This document shows positions 26,719 to 35,035 of a stretch of DNA of 64,000 nucleotides, in pieces (the first letter of the stretch is position 1; every line of letters starts with the position of its first letter). Below the pieces are notes generated by a model. It was not told the DNA's origin, made no database searches, and saw only the letters and a program-made list of their open reading frames with translations. The DNA lies in NCBI RefSeq assembly GCF_028683135.1, contig NZ_JAJUBB010000002.1, forward strand, positions 124,001 to 188,000. The letters are read 5' to 3'. This stretch comes from Enterovibrio qingdaonensis (GTDB lineage Bacteria; Pseudomonadota; Gammaproteobacteria; Enterobacterales; Vibrionaceae). The position numbers were made by a program, and so were the translations under genes.

Positions 26719-27594
26719 ATGACCGAAAAAAATATCCCCGTTGAACGTATGCGTTCAGAAATGGCACTGGTGAATCCTAATGGTTTTAGGATTTCCGAAT
26801 TGTATGCAGCAAGAGGTGTGGAAGATGTTTCCCGGCCTCATAGACTGAATTTTAGTGCCTTGGTATTCGTGACCGAAGGGGAAGGCGTTCACTACGTTGA
26901 TCACCAAATGTATGTGTTGAAGCCGGGAACGTTAATCACTATTGGCCGCAATCAAATCCACGGCTTTGCGCAATCGCGTACCGTTGACGGGTTCGTGATC
27001 CCGTTTAATTGTTCATACCTGTCAAACGGGCCGGGCGACCCACATGTTGACGTAATGCTGGATGCAATTACCCATATAAACCGCATCGCTGATGTAGGGG
27101 AAGAAGTGGATGCAATGATTCATCTGCTCGCAGCTGAATTTTCATCAACGTCAGAATTTAAAGCTGAAATCATACGCGGTATGTTAAGAGCGGTGCTGCT
27201 GAAGTGTGTTGTGCCACAATACTTAGCGACACAAAGCATGCCAGTAAAAACCAATGCACATACCGACTTTGTTCGCCTCAAACAGTATATCGAAGCGCAC
27301 TTTGCTGAGCGGCCATTGACGACAGAGATTGCAACCGCGTTGGGGAAAAGCGTTAAGCAACTGGACAAATTAGCCCGTTCAAACACGGGTGACAGCGTGA
27401 AGGATTTGGTGGATGACCGCGTGCTGGTGGAAGTGAAACGTTTGTTGGCGTTCAGCCAATACTCAATCGCTGATATCGCTGCAAAACTCGGCTTCAATGA
27501 AGCTACAAACATGACGAAGTTCTTCAAACGACACACAGATATTAGCCCGAAAGACTTCAGGCAATTGTGTCGTATGGGGTTGTGCAATAGATAG
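26719..27594 (+). CDS. AraC-family transcriptional regulator (cupin plus HTH)
   Basis: A ~291-residue regulator with an N-terminal cupin effector domain (FVTEGEGVHYVDHQMYVLKPGTLITIGRNQIHGF) and a C-terminal double HTH of the AraC type (TTEIATALGKSVKQLDKLAR and SIADIAAKLGFNEATNMTKFFKRHTDISPKDFRQ). It lies directly behind the rdh operon on the same strand and may control it. The exact start is unclear: the frame opens at a GTG (26701) that lies inside the terminator stem, so ATG at 26719 or later Met codons at 26749 or 26761 are more likely. No good ribosome site is seen for any of them. Confidence 0.82.
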   Translation: MTEKNIPVERMRSEMALVNPNGFRISELYAARGVEDVSRPHRLNFSALVFVTEGEGVHYVDHQMYVLKPGTLITIGRNQIHGFAQSRTVDGFVIPFNCSYLSNGPGDPHVDVMLDAITHINRIADVGEEVDAMIHLLAAEFSSTSEFKAEIIRGMLRAVLLKCVVPQYLATQSMPVKTNAHTDFVRLKQYIEAHFAERPLTTEIATALGKSVKQLDKLARSNTGDSVKDLVDDRVLVEVKRLLAFSQYSIADIAAKLGFNEATNMTKFFKRHTDISPKDFRQLCRMGLCNR

Positions 27595-27626
27595 TTAACG
27601 CTACTTTTTTTTCAGGTTTTTACATT

Positions 27627-28955
27627 ATGTTTCAACGAATGCGTTTTATACCGTTTTTTTTGATTTTGGTATTGTGTCCGAGGCTTCTTTGGGCTTCTGA
27701 GAACCAATCTGATAGATATATTCACTTGAGTGCTGTTTTGTACTTCTATCCAGAGAAGGAAATAAAAAAACCTGCCATCCTAGAAAGTGTATTTGCCGAA
27801 ACAAGAAAAATAGAAAATTTTGATGAAGTAAAAAGTATCAGTGAAATTACCTATACGTATGAGTTTGTGCCCGTTACAAAGAACAGTTTTACAGTGCCGA
27901 ATGTTGAGTATTTACGCAACTTCAGCAGAGGTATGACAGAATCCCAGATTGATTTGGTTCAGCAGTCTGAACATGCAGTTTATATTCAGGTTGGTTACCC
28001 CATTGACGAAGTCTTCAAAGGCGTACTTACTTTCAATATCAACCTTTATAAATATGCGCAAAAAACAGGTGCAGTTATTTGGGACAGTGAGACCAGAGAG
28101 CTATTTTCACCAGAAGCATGGAAGGAGAAGCGTTTAGCGGCTTGGCTAGAAGATGGTATTCCTTCTATCAGTGAGCAAACTGTTATCCACGCGTATGAGG
28201 GAGACATTGGCATACGTGCGATAAGCTTGGGGATGCACAAATTCGATTTGCCCGATATTGTCGTAGATAACTTTGAATGGTCAACAAACTCTGCAATGGC
28301 TCACCTTATCAACCTCACTGGTCAATCTATCATGGAAGGGACCAAGATCAGTGATGACGATAAAATCCTGTTAGATATCGAAGCATTGTCGAATACCAAA
28401 CTAAAACGAACTATCTCTCATTTCACAAGTGATGACGCGATTAAGCGTCTTGATATCGAATTTGCAGAAGGTAAATGGGAAGAAGGTGACCCCGAAAATT
28501 ACCTGATTGAGTTGAAATTTAACGACCATGCAGGCTCCTCATTGTCAGAAAAGCAGGCTTTGGCATTGAAGACCTTGTTTGGCTATGACGGTGAAGCAAT
28601 GATGGTGAAACACAATCAAAAGATTGAAGAAGCGAGTGAAAATGCCAAGAAAAAGCTCCCACTCATTTCAGCATCGTTTAATAAAGGATTAGCACCTGGT
28701 GAGTCCATCCACGTCAAAGCACCATTTTCCACAGACAGTGGCAGTACAGAGTGGATGTGGGTTGAAGTAACCCAATGGAAAGGAACTAAAATTGAAGGTG
28801 TTTTGCGCAATGAGCCTATGGATATCGATACTCTGAAGTTAGGAGCCATGGTAGCAATCGATCAAAATGATGTGTTTGATTACATCCATTATCGTGCAGA
28901 CGGTACCGTTGAAGGCAATGAAACACAGGTTTTGCTTAACCAAGCAAGACAGTAA
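27627..28955 (+). CDS. Secreted protein with C-terminal DUF2314-like domain
   Basis: A 442-residue protein with a signal peptide (hydrophobic core FFLILVLCPRLLWA) and two parts. The N-terminal ~230 residues resemble DUF4026-like or ankyrin-free DUF2314 partners but I cannot name them. The C-terminal part (about 345-430) contains WMWVEVTQWKGTKIEGVLRN followed by LGAMVAIDQNDVFDYIHYRADGTVEGN, the DUF2314 pattern (YegJ-like). Function unknown. It sits 33 bases after the AraC gene, without a terminator in between, so cotranscription is possible. Confidence 0.75.
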   Translation: MFQRMRFIPFFLILVLCPRLLWASENQSDRYIHLSAVLYFYPEKEIKKPAILESVFAETRKIENFDEVKSISEITYTYEFVPVTKNSFTVPNVEYLRNFSRGMTESQIDLVQQSEHAVYIQVGYPIDEVFKGVLTFNINLYKYAQKTGAVIWDSETRELFSPEAWKEKRLAAWLEDGIPSISEQTVIHAYEGDIGIRAISLGMHKFDLPDIVVDNFEWSTNSAMAHLINLTGQSIMEGTKISDDDKILLDIEALSNTKLKRTISHFTSDDAIKRLDIEFAEGKWEEGDPENYLIELKFNDHAGSSLSEKQALALKTLFGYDGEAMMVKHNQKIEEASENAKKKLPLISASFNKGLAPGESIHVKAPFSTDSGSTEWMWVEVTQWKGTKIEGVLRNEPMDIDTLKLGAMVAIDQNDVFDYIHYRADGTVEGNETQVLLNQARQ

Positions 28956-29113
28956 TCGCCATCACATAGGCTCGTCATTCGTGATGAATTCAGTCCTTAA
29001 AAAGCATAAAAATTTGCAGGAAATTGTCATTCAATTATCAGACTCGGAATACACTCCGCCACGTTCGAGGGCGATCCCTCCAAGTAAACTTGATTGACTG
29101 AGATTTGATCACG

Positions 29114-29497
29114 ATGAATAAAAAAACGCTGCTCTCTGTAATGTGCGTTTTAACTGGCCTGATGGGTGTTTCTTCTGCGGCACATGCAGACGACAAATTC
29201 ACATTGGGAAGAACAATCCTGCTTGAAAATGCCAATCATGGAGCTGAAATTCCATTGCTGGTTTGCCGTCGTACCGACGCGATTCAAGTAGAAGCAAGAA
29301 AAGATCTACACCTTCGTAAAGTGGTGGTGACGTTCAATAACGGTGAGACCAAAACCATCCGTTTCCATCGCAACGTCAAAGAAGACAAAACGACGGATTG
29401 GCGCAAGTTCGCGTACAAACGTTGTGTGAAGAAGTTGGAAGTCTTCGGTGAGTCGAAAAACTCGTCGGCGGGTGTGCGTGTTTATGGTCGTAGCTAA
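29114..29497 (+). CDS. Secreted DUF2541-like protein
   Basis: A 127-residue exported protein: signal peptide ending at SSAAHA, then a compact beta domain with VCRRTDAIQVEARKDLHLRKVVVTFNNGETKTI and a C-terminal AGVRVYGRS. The pattern fits the DUF2541 family of small periplasmic proteins. Two cysteines (about residues 54 and 105) could form a disulfide. The open frame starts three codons earlier with TTG, but the ATG at 29114 is the natural signal-peptide start. Function unknown. Confidence 0.75.
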   Translation: MNKKTLLSVMCVLTGLMGVSSAAHADDKFTLGRTILLENANHGAEIPLLVCRRTDAIQVEARKDLHLRKVVVTFNNGETKTIRFHRNVKEDKTTDWRKFAYKRCVKKLEVFGESKNSSAGVRVYGRS

Positions 29498-29522
29498 CGG
29501 CTTAAGCAATCACGCTTAAACA

Positions 29523-29560
29523 AAAAAAGAACCCCTGCGAATGAGCAGGGGTTCTTTTTA
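29523..29560 (+). terminator. Bidirectional terminator between DUF2541 gene and MerR gene
   Basis: AAAAAGAACCCCTGC/GCAGGGGTTCTTTTT, long GC stem with A and T flanks, serves both converging genes. Confidence 0.93.
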
Positions 29561-29566
29561 TCTGAC

Positions 29567-30103
29567 TTACGCCTTTTGTGTTGGCTGTTGTGACCATTGA
29601 CGGATTTTCTTCACTTCAGCATCATCAATACTCAATGATTTCAGAAAATCTTCGTGACCTTTTGGCTCCATCTTTTCAAATTGAATGTGCCAATTGTGCA
29701 TGTCCTGCTCAGAGAAACCTGCAGCTTCCATAATTGCTGCCCAGCGATCTTTATTAACCATGTCTTGCTCCGATTGAATGTTCTGTTCCAGTAGCAACAC
29801 AATCGCCTTTTGCTGTTGTCGAAGTTTCTTAATCTCCAACTCCAACGCATTGAACTGCTCTTTAAGAACAACCTCCTGCGTGACTGTGTCGTTGTGTTCC
29901 AACAAGCTGGCAATCTCGCTAACAGGCAAACCATAAGCACGATAAGCGACGATAGTTTCTAAGCGCTTTATTTCGTTGTCGCCATACCATCGGTAGCCGT
30001 TATCAGAACGGTTGGTAGGGGTGATCAATCCCGCCCGTTCGTAATACAACACCGTGGTTCGGGAAATTCCGATTGTTCGAGCCAATTGCGTGACAGATAG
30101 CAT
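29567..30103 (-). CDS. MerR-family transcriptional regulator
   Basis: A 178-residue regulator with an N-terminal MerR HTH (LARTIGISRTTVLYYERAGLITPTNRSDNGYRWY) and a dimerising coiled coil about residues 80-115 (EIKKLRQQQKAIVLLLEQN). No cysteine-rich metal loop follows, so a drug or organic ligand is more likely than a metal. The C-terminal part has TipAS-like character only weakly. It is divergent from the MATE efflux gene, the usual arrangement of a local regulator and its efflux target. Confidence 0.87.
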   Translation of the reverse strand: MLSVTQLARTIGISRTTVLYYERAGLITPTNRSDNGYRWYGDNEIKRLETIVAYRAYGLPVSEIASLLEHNDTVTQEVVLKEQFNALELEIKKLRQQQKAIVLLLEQNIQSEQDMVNKDRWAAIMEAAGFSEQDMHNWHIQFEKMEPKGHEDFLKSLSIDDAEVKKIRQWSQQPTQKA

Positions 30104-30305
30104 GATGAACCTTGTTTGTCGTTGGAACAGGTCGGAGTATCAACCCGACACTTGTAGACGGGTCAACAACGAAATTATACCTGAGGAGTCTGAAGGTGCT
30201 AAATAGACCGATATCTATCTAAGGTTGAATGAAACGTATCAATATGACGCTGAAAATAAGGCCAAAATACCCCGCCTAGAAATACAAGACGTAACAAGGA
30301 TTGTT

Positions 30306-31673
30306 ATGAAACCCTACAAAGATATTTTGTTTCTCGCGATTCCAATCGCCCTTCACAGTGTGTTGTTTGCCAGCCTTGGCTTTATTGACACCTTTATGCT
30401 TTCAGCGTTAGGTGGTGATACGGTAGCCGCAGCGGGCATTGGTTCACGCATACTCTGGTTTGTGTCCAACATCATGTTTGGCATTGCGGGTGCAACCACC
30501 ATTTTCTGCGCTCAACATTGGGGCGCGAAAGATAAGAAAAGCCTGAGTGTTTCTTTGCACATTGGCATGCTTCACGCGATTGTTGCATCGGTTGTATTGG
30601 TAATCTGCGTGCTGGTTTTCAAAGAGCAAATCGCGTCCTTGATGACGAACGATAAAACGATTGCCGCCCTGGCGGGCAACTACATCCAAATTTCCATTCT
30701 TTGTGTTCTGGTCACCAGTTTATCGGTAATTTGGGGCGCAGGCCTTCGCGCGATTCAAAAGCCAAAACTGATCCTGTATTTGTTCGTGTTTGAGTTGCTG
30801 CTGAATGTGTCTCTCAATTACTTGCTGATCTTTGGTCACTTCGGTTTTCCTGCAATGGGGCTGGAAGGGGCTGCGTTGGGTACTTTGATTGCCCGAGCAT
30901 CATCCACGCTCATTCTCTTCTTCTACGTGCATGCGTTCGAACGTGTGTTGAGTCTGTCTAAAGCCTCGTTTGCTGCGGCGCAAGCGAAAGCGAAAAACAT
31001 CGCGTTCGTGAAAATCGCGTTGCCAATCATCGGTGGGGAAATCATCTGGAGTGGGGGGATCACGGCGTATCACACCATTTACGGCAACATTGATAGTACT
31101 GCGCTGGCGGCAATGTCGATATTAGCACCAGTCGAGATCCTGTTGGCTTCATTTAGTTGGGGCTGCGCAGCGGCGGTTGGCGTATTGGTGGGCGAGAAGA
31201 TTGGTGCGAACCAATATGATGAGCTCAGTGTGTATATCCGCGCAGGATTGATATCTTCCGTCGCGGTGGGCGGCTCCATCGTCGGAATATTGTGGGTTAG
31301 CCAAGATCTGGTCGTTGGCTTGTTTGATGGCGTTGAGCCAGAAGTATTGGATGCCGTTTACTTGCTGCTGCCGTTCATCTTGGCGTCTATCTTCCTTCGT
31401 TCCGTTACCATGACGGCAATGTCAGGGGTGTTGAAAAGTGGGGGAGATACCAAGTTCGCGATGTATCTGGACATGGTGGCGCAATGGTTTGGAGCCATTC
31501 CACTGATGCTGATTCTGGCGTTCTGGTTCGAGTTACCGGTGCAATATGTGTATGCCGCGGTGTTGCTCGAAGAAACACTCAAGCTGATTCCGGTCGCACT
31601 GAGAATACGAAGCGGGAAGTGGATTAAAAAGCTCGCTGAGACAGAAGAGGCTATGGAGCCAATGCCTGCATAA
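30306..31673 (+). CDS. MATE-family efflux transporter
   Basis: A ~455-residue, 12-helix MATE transporter with the N-terminal IALHSVLFASLGFIDTFMLSALGGDTVAAAGIG and internal repeat PIIGGEIIWSGGITAYHTIYGNID. MATE pumps expel cationic drugs in exchange for Na+ or H+. The open frame starts 27 codons earlier, but AAGGA sits eight bases before the ATG at 30306 and the protein then begins in the usual place (MKPYKDILFLAIPIA). Divergent MerR gene upstream is a likely regulator. Confidence 0.88.
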   Translation: MKPYKDILFLAIPIALHSVLFASLGFIDTFMLSALGGDTVAAAGIGSRILWFVSNIMFGIAGATTIFCAQHWGAKDKKSLSVSLHIGMLHAIVASVVLVICVLVFKEQIASLMTNDKTIAALAGNYIQISILCVLVTSLSVIWGAGLRAIQKPKLILYLFVFELLLNVSLNYLLIFGHFGFPAMGLEGAALGTLIARASSTLILFFYVHAFERVLSLSKASFAAAQAKAKNIAFVKIALPIIGGEIIWSGGITAYHTIYGNIDSTALAAMSILAPVEILLASFSWGCAAAVGVLVGEKIGANQYDELSVYIRAGLISSVAVGGSIVGILWVSQDLVVGLFDGVEPEVLDAVYLLLPFILASIFLRSVTMTAMSGVLKSGGDTKFAMYLDMVAQWFGAIPLMLILAFWFELPVQYVYAAVLLEETLKLIPVALRIRSGKWIKKLAETEEAMEPMPA

Positions 31674-31711
31674 GCAACGTGGTTTGTAAGTCTGTTCCAC
31701 TTACAAGTTGC

Positions 31712-31743
31712 AAAAAAACACCCCTAGGCCAGGGGTGTTTTTC
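31712..31743 (+). terminator. Bidirectional terminator between MATE gene and potD
   Basis: AAAACACCCC, loop, GGGGTGTTTT with A and T flanks. Confidence 0.92.
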
Positions 31744-31775
31744 TTTTTAATTTTCTGTCTAACGGGCGGAGTAAA

Positions 31776-32807
31776 TTACTCGCCAGTTTTCAGACGCAGG
31801 AAGTAGTTTTCGTACTTCTCAGTCAGGTCGCCAACCGCGTCTTGCCACTCACCACGGTCGATGTCTTCTTGTGGTGGAAACAGGGTTGGGTTGTCTTTGT
31901 ATGCAGAGTTAGATTTCTCAACTGCCGTCAGGTAACCCGTGTCAGCACTGATTTTCGCTGCAATGTCTGGGCGAAGCAGGAAGTCGATCATCTTATGTGC
32001 CGCTTCAACGTTCTTCGCGTTCTTTGGAATGGTCAGGCTGTCTACCCAGAAGATACCGCCTTCTTCAGGCCATACCAATTCAATTGGCAGACCTTCACGT
32101 TGCGCTGCTGCCGCAGAGCCGTTCCAAAGCATGCCCAGACCCACTTCACCTGACAGGTAAGGGTTTGCTGGGTTGTCAGAGTTGAATACCAATACGTTTG
32201 GCATCAGTTTCTTCAGCTCTTCGTACGCTTCGTCGATTTGCTTAGGATCGGTCGAGTTACCCGAGTAACCTAGCTTACGCAATGCAATGTGGAACACTTC
32301 ACGCGTGTCATCCATCAGCATGATCTGACCTTCCAGCTCTGGGTTCCATAGATCGGCCCAGCTCTTGAAGTCATCAGGGTTGTACATGTCAGTGTTTACC
32401 GCCAGACCCGTCATCGCAATAACGTGTGGAATAGAGTAGTCGTTGTTCGGATCAAACGGTTTATCAAGATAGTTCTTATCCAGCTCAGCAAAGTTGCTCA
32501 GCTTGGTTTGGTCAATCTTCTGGAGCATGCCTTCATCGCGCATTTTTGCAACGAAGTAGGTAGATGGCACGACCAGATCATACCCATCTGGATGCGTTTT
32601 CATTTTTGCGTAAAGGGTTTCGTTCGACTCGTAGGTAGAGTAGATAACCTTAATGCCCGTCTCGCGAGTGAACTGTTCTCTCAGTTCTGTCGAGATGTAA
32701 GGACCCCAGTTAGCGAAGATGAGTTGATCATTAGCTGCGATTGCAGACGAAGAGAAAAGAGCAGCTGCACACGCAGTGCTGGCCAGAATTGAAGACCATT
32801 TTTTCAT
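31776..32807 (-). CDS. potD: Spermidine/putrescine-binding periplasmic protein PotD
   Basis: A 343-residue ABC substrate-binding protein with a signal peptide ending SSAIA. The mature start NDQLIFANWGPYISTELREQF and DLVVPSTYFVAKMRDEGML are close to PotD of gammaproteobacteria. PotD binds spermidine or putrescine in the periplasm and passes it to PotABC. No potA, potB or potC gene lies next to it, unlike the usual order, so it must use a transporter encoded elsewhere or serve as a sensor partner (in V. cholerae NspS-type homologues signal to a c-di-GMP enzyme). GGAGG lies before the start. Confidence 0.9.
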   Translation of the reverse strand: MKKWSSILASTACAAALFSSSAIAANDQLIFANWGPYISTELREQFTRETGIKVIYSTYESNETLYAKMKTHPDGYDLVVPSTYFVAKMRDEGMLQKIDQTKLSNFAELDKNYLDKPFDPNNDYSIPHVIAMTGLAVNTDMYNPDDFKSWADLWNPELEGQIMLMDDTREVFHIALRKLGYSGNSTDPKQIDEAYEELKKLMPNVLVFNSDNPANPYLSGEVGLGMLWNGSAAAAQREGLPIELVWPEEGGIFWVDSLTIPKNAKNVEAAHKMIDFLLRPDIAAKISADTGYLTAVEKSNSAYKDNPTLFPPQEDIDRGEWQDAVGDLTEKYENYFLRLKTGE

Positions 32808-33343
32808 TAGCGGTTTCCACCTCCAAAGGCCCGTTTGATGGGCGCATTAATCATGTCAGAGAGACAACAAGTTCTCTGCGTATATATCGGCAAAGCCGAA
32901 TAGGGTTTTCGACCAATTCGCTAATAGGGCGAAAGTGTCGAGAAATCTGGTTTCCGCGCGTTCAAAAGACGTTCGCGCCCGAAAAAATTGGCGCGATAGT
33001 ACAGGGGGAAATTACGGCGCGCAACAAAAATGAAACGTCTCAGACGCTTAACCGCTTTTTTGTTCACCGTTTCATGCCATTGAACGAAAAGAAAACTCTC
33101 TAAATTGGAATATTTACCACCTTCACGTTTTCACCGGGTGGTATTAACCAAACTCCTTACAGCCGATAGCGGCGTCGTTACATCTTTGATGTATGTTCAT
33201 TACTAACAAGCCAGCAAATGTGTCGAGCCTCTTATTAAAAAACTTCGAAAAATTAACAAATTAGGAGTGTGACCTAGTGGTGTTTTTTGGACACCAGAAA
33301 GGCTGACAATATTGTCAGTTAGTTAATTTCTAGGGGTTATTAC
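32808..33343. other. Intergenic region between divergent potD and dcuB
   Basis: About 535 bases between two divergent genes. It holds a perfect palindrome close to dcuB (separate entry). I see no FNR box of good quality, no coding frame and no recognised RNA. Confidence 0.5.
33303..33318. promoter_or_regulatory. Perfect 16-bp palindrome upstream of dcuB
   Basis: CTGACAATATTGTCAG reads the same on both strands and lies 26 bases before the dcuB start. Its position suggests an operator for a dimeric regulator; which one is unknown. Confidence 0.6.
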
Positions 33344-34672
33344 ATGTTGTATTTGGAGTTTCTTTTCCTCTTGCTCATGCTGTATATCGGCTCCCGATAT
33401 GGCGGCATTGGCTTAGGTGTTGTTTCAGGTATTGGTCTGGTTATCGAAGTATTCATATTCCAGATGCCACCGACTTCACCGCCTGTGACGGTAATGCTGA
33501 TCATCTTGGCGGTCGTTACGTGTGCGTCGATCCTTGAAGCGGCGGGTGGTTTGAAATACATGCTGCAAGTGGCTGAGCGTTTGCTGCGTAAGAATCCAAA
33601 ACGTGTGACCTTGATTGCGCCGTTCGTGACATATGCCATGACTTTCCTGCTGGGTACAGGCCATGCTGTTTACAGCATCATGCCAATCATTGGTGATGTT
33701 GCGCTGAAAAACGGAATTCGTCCTGAGCGCCCAATGGCGGCAGCGTCTGTTTCATCTCAAATCGCGATAACCGCATCACCGCTATCAGCGGCCGTGGTGT
33801 ACTACCTAGCGCAGCTTTCGGACATTCAAGCTGACATTACCTTGATGTCGATTTTGTTGGTGACCGTGCCAGCGACCTTGTTCGGTACCTTGTTGACTGC
33901 GCTATACAGCATGAAACGTGGTGTGGAGCTGGAAGATGATCCTGAATACCAAGCGCGCATGAAAGATCCAGAGTGGCGCGAGCGTATTCTAAATACCACT
34001 GCGACGACCTTGAATGAAACACTGCCGACGTCTGCGCGTAATGCTGTGTTGATCTTCCTGTCATCAATTGTGGCGATTGTGGTTATTGCGATGATCCCAG
34101 AGATCCGCACCATTGGTGATGCGGCGAAACCGATCAGCATGTCCGTGATCATTCAGATGATGATGCTGTGTTTTGGTGGTGTCATTCTGCTGGCAACGCA
34201 CACCGACCCACGCGACGTTCCAAACGGTGTGGTGTTTAAATCCGGTATGGTGGCAGCGATTGCGATTTTCGGTATCGCGTGGATGTCAGACACCTACTTT
34301 AAATATGCAATGCCACAATTTGAAGCGGGCATTCTGGATATGGTAACAACGTACCCATGGACATTCGCGCTGGCACTGTTCATCGTGTCTGTGGTTGTAA
34401 ACTCGCAAGCGGCAACCGCACGTATGTTGCTGCCTGTAGGTTTGGGCTTAGGCTTAGAGCCTGCACTCTTGATTGGTTTAATGCCAGCCGTGTACGGTTA
34501 CTTCTTTATTCCTAACTACCCGTCAGATATCGCAACTGTAAACTTCGATACTTCTGGCACCACTAAAATCGGCAAGTGGTACTTCAACCACTCGTTTATG
34601 TCGGTGGGCTTGATTGGTGTCGTCGGTGGCTGTGTGATGGGTTACATTTTGGCGCAGATCATTATTGCCTAA
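33344..34672 (+). CDS. dcuB: Anaerobic C4-dicarboxylate transporter, Dcu family
   Basis: A 442-residue, roughly 12-helix protein matching DcuA/DcuB throughout: LILAVVTCASILEAAGGLKYMLQVAERLLRKNPKRVTLIAPFVTY, GTGHAVYSIMPII, RPERPMAAASV and the C-terminal YPSDIATVNFDTSGTTKIGKWYFNHSF. Dcu carriers exchange fumarate, malate or aspartate for succinate in fumarate respiration. I favour DcuB because of the overall match, but DcuA is possible. Good ribosome site AGGGG. Its presence supports an anaerobic lifestyle option, in line with the FNR site on the rdh operon. Confidence 0.87.
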   Translation: MLYLEFLFLLLMLYIGSRYGGIGLGVVSGIGLVIEVFIFQMPPTSPPVTVMLIILAVVTCASILEAAGGLKYMLQVAERLLRKNPKRVTLIAPFVTYAMTFLLGTGHAVYSIMPIIGDVALKNGIRPERPMAAASVSSQIAITASPLSAAVVYYLAQLSDIQADITLMSILLVTVPATLFGTLLTALYSMKRGVELEDDPEYQARMKDPEWRERILNTTATTLNETLPTSARNAVLIFLSSIVAIVVIAMIPEIRTIGDAAKPISMSVIIQMMMLCFGGVILLATHTDPRDVPNGVVFKSGMVAAIAIFGIAWMSDTYFKYAMPQFEAGILDMVTTYPWTFALALFIVSVVVNSQAATARMLLPVGLGLGLEPALLIGLMPAVYGYFFIPNYPSDIATVNFDTSGTTKIGKWYFNHSFMSVGLIGVVGGCVMGYILAQIIIA

Positions 34673-34691
34673 TAGCTACCTTTTCGTTTGG

Positions 34692-34720
34692 AAAGCGTCC
34701 TCAGAGTAGGGCGCTTTTTT
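34692..34720 (+). terminator. Terminator after dcuB
   Basis: AAGCG-CCT / AGGGCGCTT stem (one mismatch) followed by six T. Confidence 0.8.
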
Positions 34721-34930
34721 GTGGGTAACGCCCATGTATCGCGGGAAAGCATTCGAATAGCGGTTGGTTGTCGTTGTCTTTAAACCTTATGGGTTTTACT
34801 AAAGCCTACAACCAAGTGTGTAAATTAGGCAGGAGTAGGATTAAAGAGACAAGCTCTGCCATTTTCATCGGTTGAATCCCAACCCAAAAAACTACGATTC
34901 GACAAAATGTTTGTATTACCGTACGACCAA

Positions 34931-34958
34931 TAAGGACGCCCTATAGAGCGTCCTTTAT
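34931..34958 (-). terminator. Terminator at left edge of the catabolic island
   Basis: AAGGACGC/GCGTCCTT stem with T-rich flank in both directions. It lies behind the ADH remnant and the HupE-like gene on the minus strand. Confidence 0.8.
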
Positions 34959-34973
34959 TGTTGTGGCGTATAG

Positions 34974-35006
34974 TCAGACTTTCATGACCAACTTGCCGCT
35001 TATGGC
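34974..35006 (-). pseudogene. Remnant of quinone-oxidoreductase 3' end (left copy)
   Basis: The last codons of a zinc-type alcohol dehydrogenase/quinone oxidoreductase (GKLVMKV then TGA) survive here with no gene body. The stretch 34964-34999 matches 47212-47247 at 32 of 36 positions in the same orientation; the four differences are pyrimidine or purine exchanges at codon-tolerant sites. At the right end the same sequence belongs to a longer gene fragment. The two copies bracket the island. Confidence 0.6.
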
Positions 35007-35035
35007 GAATTTGAATGATCATCCGTCAATATTGT

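Noticed and set aside
33180-33210. Possible FNR box upstream of dcuB (TTGAT then poorly matching right half)
   Set aside because: The second half does not match ATCAA, so it is not reported as a site.
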